DNA from: an uncultured Succinatimonas sp.
GTDB lineage: Bacteria > Pseudomonadota > Gammaproteobacteria > Enterobacterales > Succinivibrionaceae
Direction: 5' to 3'
Assembly (NCBI GenBank): GCA_937896115.1
Contig: CALBLB010000123.1
Span: forward strand, 1-5,702
Length of the DNA: 5,702 nt
The notes beneath the pieces are model-generated. The model did not search any database, was not told the DNA's origin, and worked only from the letters and a program-made list of their open reading frames with translations. A program made the position numbers and the translations under genes. Position 1 is the stretch's first letter, and every line of letters begins with the position of its first letter. This document shows positions 5,358 to 5,702 of the stretch, in pieces.

Positions 5358-5515
5358 ATATATATCCTGTTAGCAGGCATGCTACCGACTGATCCTGTCG
5401 GAGTCACCTCACAACATTCTGTTCAGCCTATGGCGATTGATTTCTTTATTTGCGGATAAAGTATCGTCTAAGGATCCCTTTATTTGCGTTAAAAAAACGC
5501 CTTCCCCGCAACCTA
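5358..5515 (-). promoter_or_regulatory. secE 5' leader with two hairpins
   Basis: The predicted leader of about 160 nt has no supported coding region. Close to the secE start are two short stems: TAGCA-TGCC-TGCTA (5371-5384), ending just before the Shine-Dalgarno, and CCGAC-7 nt-GTCGG (5385-5401). ACAGGAT occurs twice, once as the Shine-Dalgarno (5364-5370) and once in the loop of the second hairpin (5392-5398). Farther up are the 11-bp direct repeat (5444-5488) and GCGTT-TTTTT-AACGC. A regulatory role is possible but unproven. Confidence 0.4.
5444..5488. repeat. 11-bp direct repeat, two copies 34 bp apart
   Basis: CTTTATTTGCG occurs at 5444-5454 and again at 5478-5488 (CGCAAATAAAG on the coding strand). 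The period of 34 bp is close to three helical turns, so both copies face the same side of the DNA. They lie in the secE leader, downstream of the predicted promoter. The function is unknown. Confidence 0.7.
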
Positions 5516-5522
5516 AACGAAA

Positions 5523-5531
5523 AGTATAACA
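5523..5531 (-). promoter_or_regulatory. Extended -10 promoter for secE-nusG
   Basis: TGTTATACT contains a TG dinucleotide one base before TATACT (5 of 6 match to TATAAT), the extended -10 form that can work without a good -35 box. No convincing -35 hexamer lies 16-18 bp upstream. Transcription would start near 5516, well downstream of the terminator at 5648-5676, so secE-nusG probably has its own promoter. Confidence 0.6.
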
Positions 5532-5647
5532 CGATCTGAGGCATCACGAACTGACGTCCGTTCAGACTCAGGATGAACGTCGAAGTTTACGTTACCTTAT
5601 CAGTGTCTTTTCATTAAATCGTCTGGCATTTTCATTTCGTCATGATC

Positions 5648-5676
5648 AAAAAAATCCTGCCCGCAGGCAGGATTTT
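5648..5676 (-). terminator. Strong rho-independent terminator of an upstream unit
   Basis: On the minus strand the stem AAAATCCTGCC-TGCG-GGCAGGATTTT has 11 perfect pairs. The T-run that includes the end of the 3' arm is seven T long (5648-5654). It must end a gene or RNA lying beyond the right edge of the window; tuf or tRNA genes are common there, but none is visible. The plus strand has only four T after the stem, so activity in that direction would be weaker. Between it and the secE promoter (5532-5647) I see only short inverted repeats and no gene. Confidence 0.9.
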
Positions 5677-5702
5677 CTCTGGCAATCTTTAACGATTACT
5701 CA

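Noticed and set aside
5475..5500. GCGTT-TTTTT-AACGC as a terminator in the secE leader
   Set aside because: The T-run is in the loop rather than after the stem, so it lacks the form of an intrinsic terminator.
5600..5635. Eleven-codon minus-strand reading frame (MKMPDDLMKRH) after the right-edge terminator
   Set aside because: It has no Shine-Dalgarno and lies upstream of the predicted secE promoter, so it is probably not transcribed with secE.
5687..5693. CTTTAAC, resembling the core of a boxA antitermination site
   Set aside because: It is on the plus strand, only the core matches, and no boxB-like hairpin or transcript in that direction is supported.
5677..5702. Possible end of a tRNA or tuf gene, as often found before secE
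   Set aside because: No T-arm sequence, acceptor stem or tuf-like end is visible in these 26 bases.

Overview
The window carries the secE-nusG-rplKAJL-rpoB cluster of a gammaproteobacterium, with every gene on the minus strand, so transcription runs from high to low coordinates. The close match of L11, L1, L10, L7/L12 and the RpoB amino terminus to enterobacterial proteins, and a three-transmembrane SecE of the E. coli type, point to Gammaproteobacteria. The AT-leaning intergenic DNA, the extended SecE and NusG amino termini and an enlarged RpoB linker suggest a divergent lineage. A Succinivibrionaceae-like gut bacterium is a guess; the window does not prove it.

Layout in the direction of transcription: 5677-5702 shows nothing assignable. 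A strong intrinsic terminator (5648-5676) closes an unseen upstream unit. An extended -10 promoter (5523-5531) and a leader of about 160 nt precede secE (4881-5357) and nusG (4176-4865), which end at a perfect hairpin terminator (4131-4158). One well-formed promoter (4045-4073), and possibly a second overlapping an inverted repeat (4080-4107), start rplK (3497-3925) and rplA (2775-3494). A 200-nt structured leader (2575-2774) precedes rplJ (2062-2574) and rplL (1618-1986). A 170-nt gap with four stem-loops separates rplL from rpoB, which leaves the window after 482 codons.

The genes supply the L11/L1 and L10/L12 stalk proteins of the 50S subunit, the RNA polymerase beta subunit, the elongation factor NusG and the SecE subunit of the translocon. 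Control in E. coli is by L1 binding the rplK leader, by L10-L12 binding the rplJ leader, and by attenuation and RNase III processing before rpoB. RNA structures sit at all three equivalent places here, but their functions are inferred from position and fold.

I found no previously undescribed system. The points worth a second look are the enlarged linker in RpoB (residues about 411-482), the 47-residue amino-terminal extension of NusG with a possible internal start, and the unusual leader and intergenic structures.
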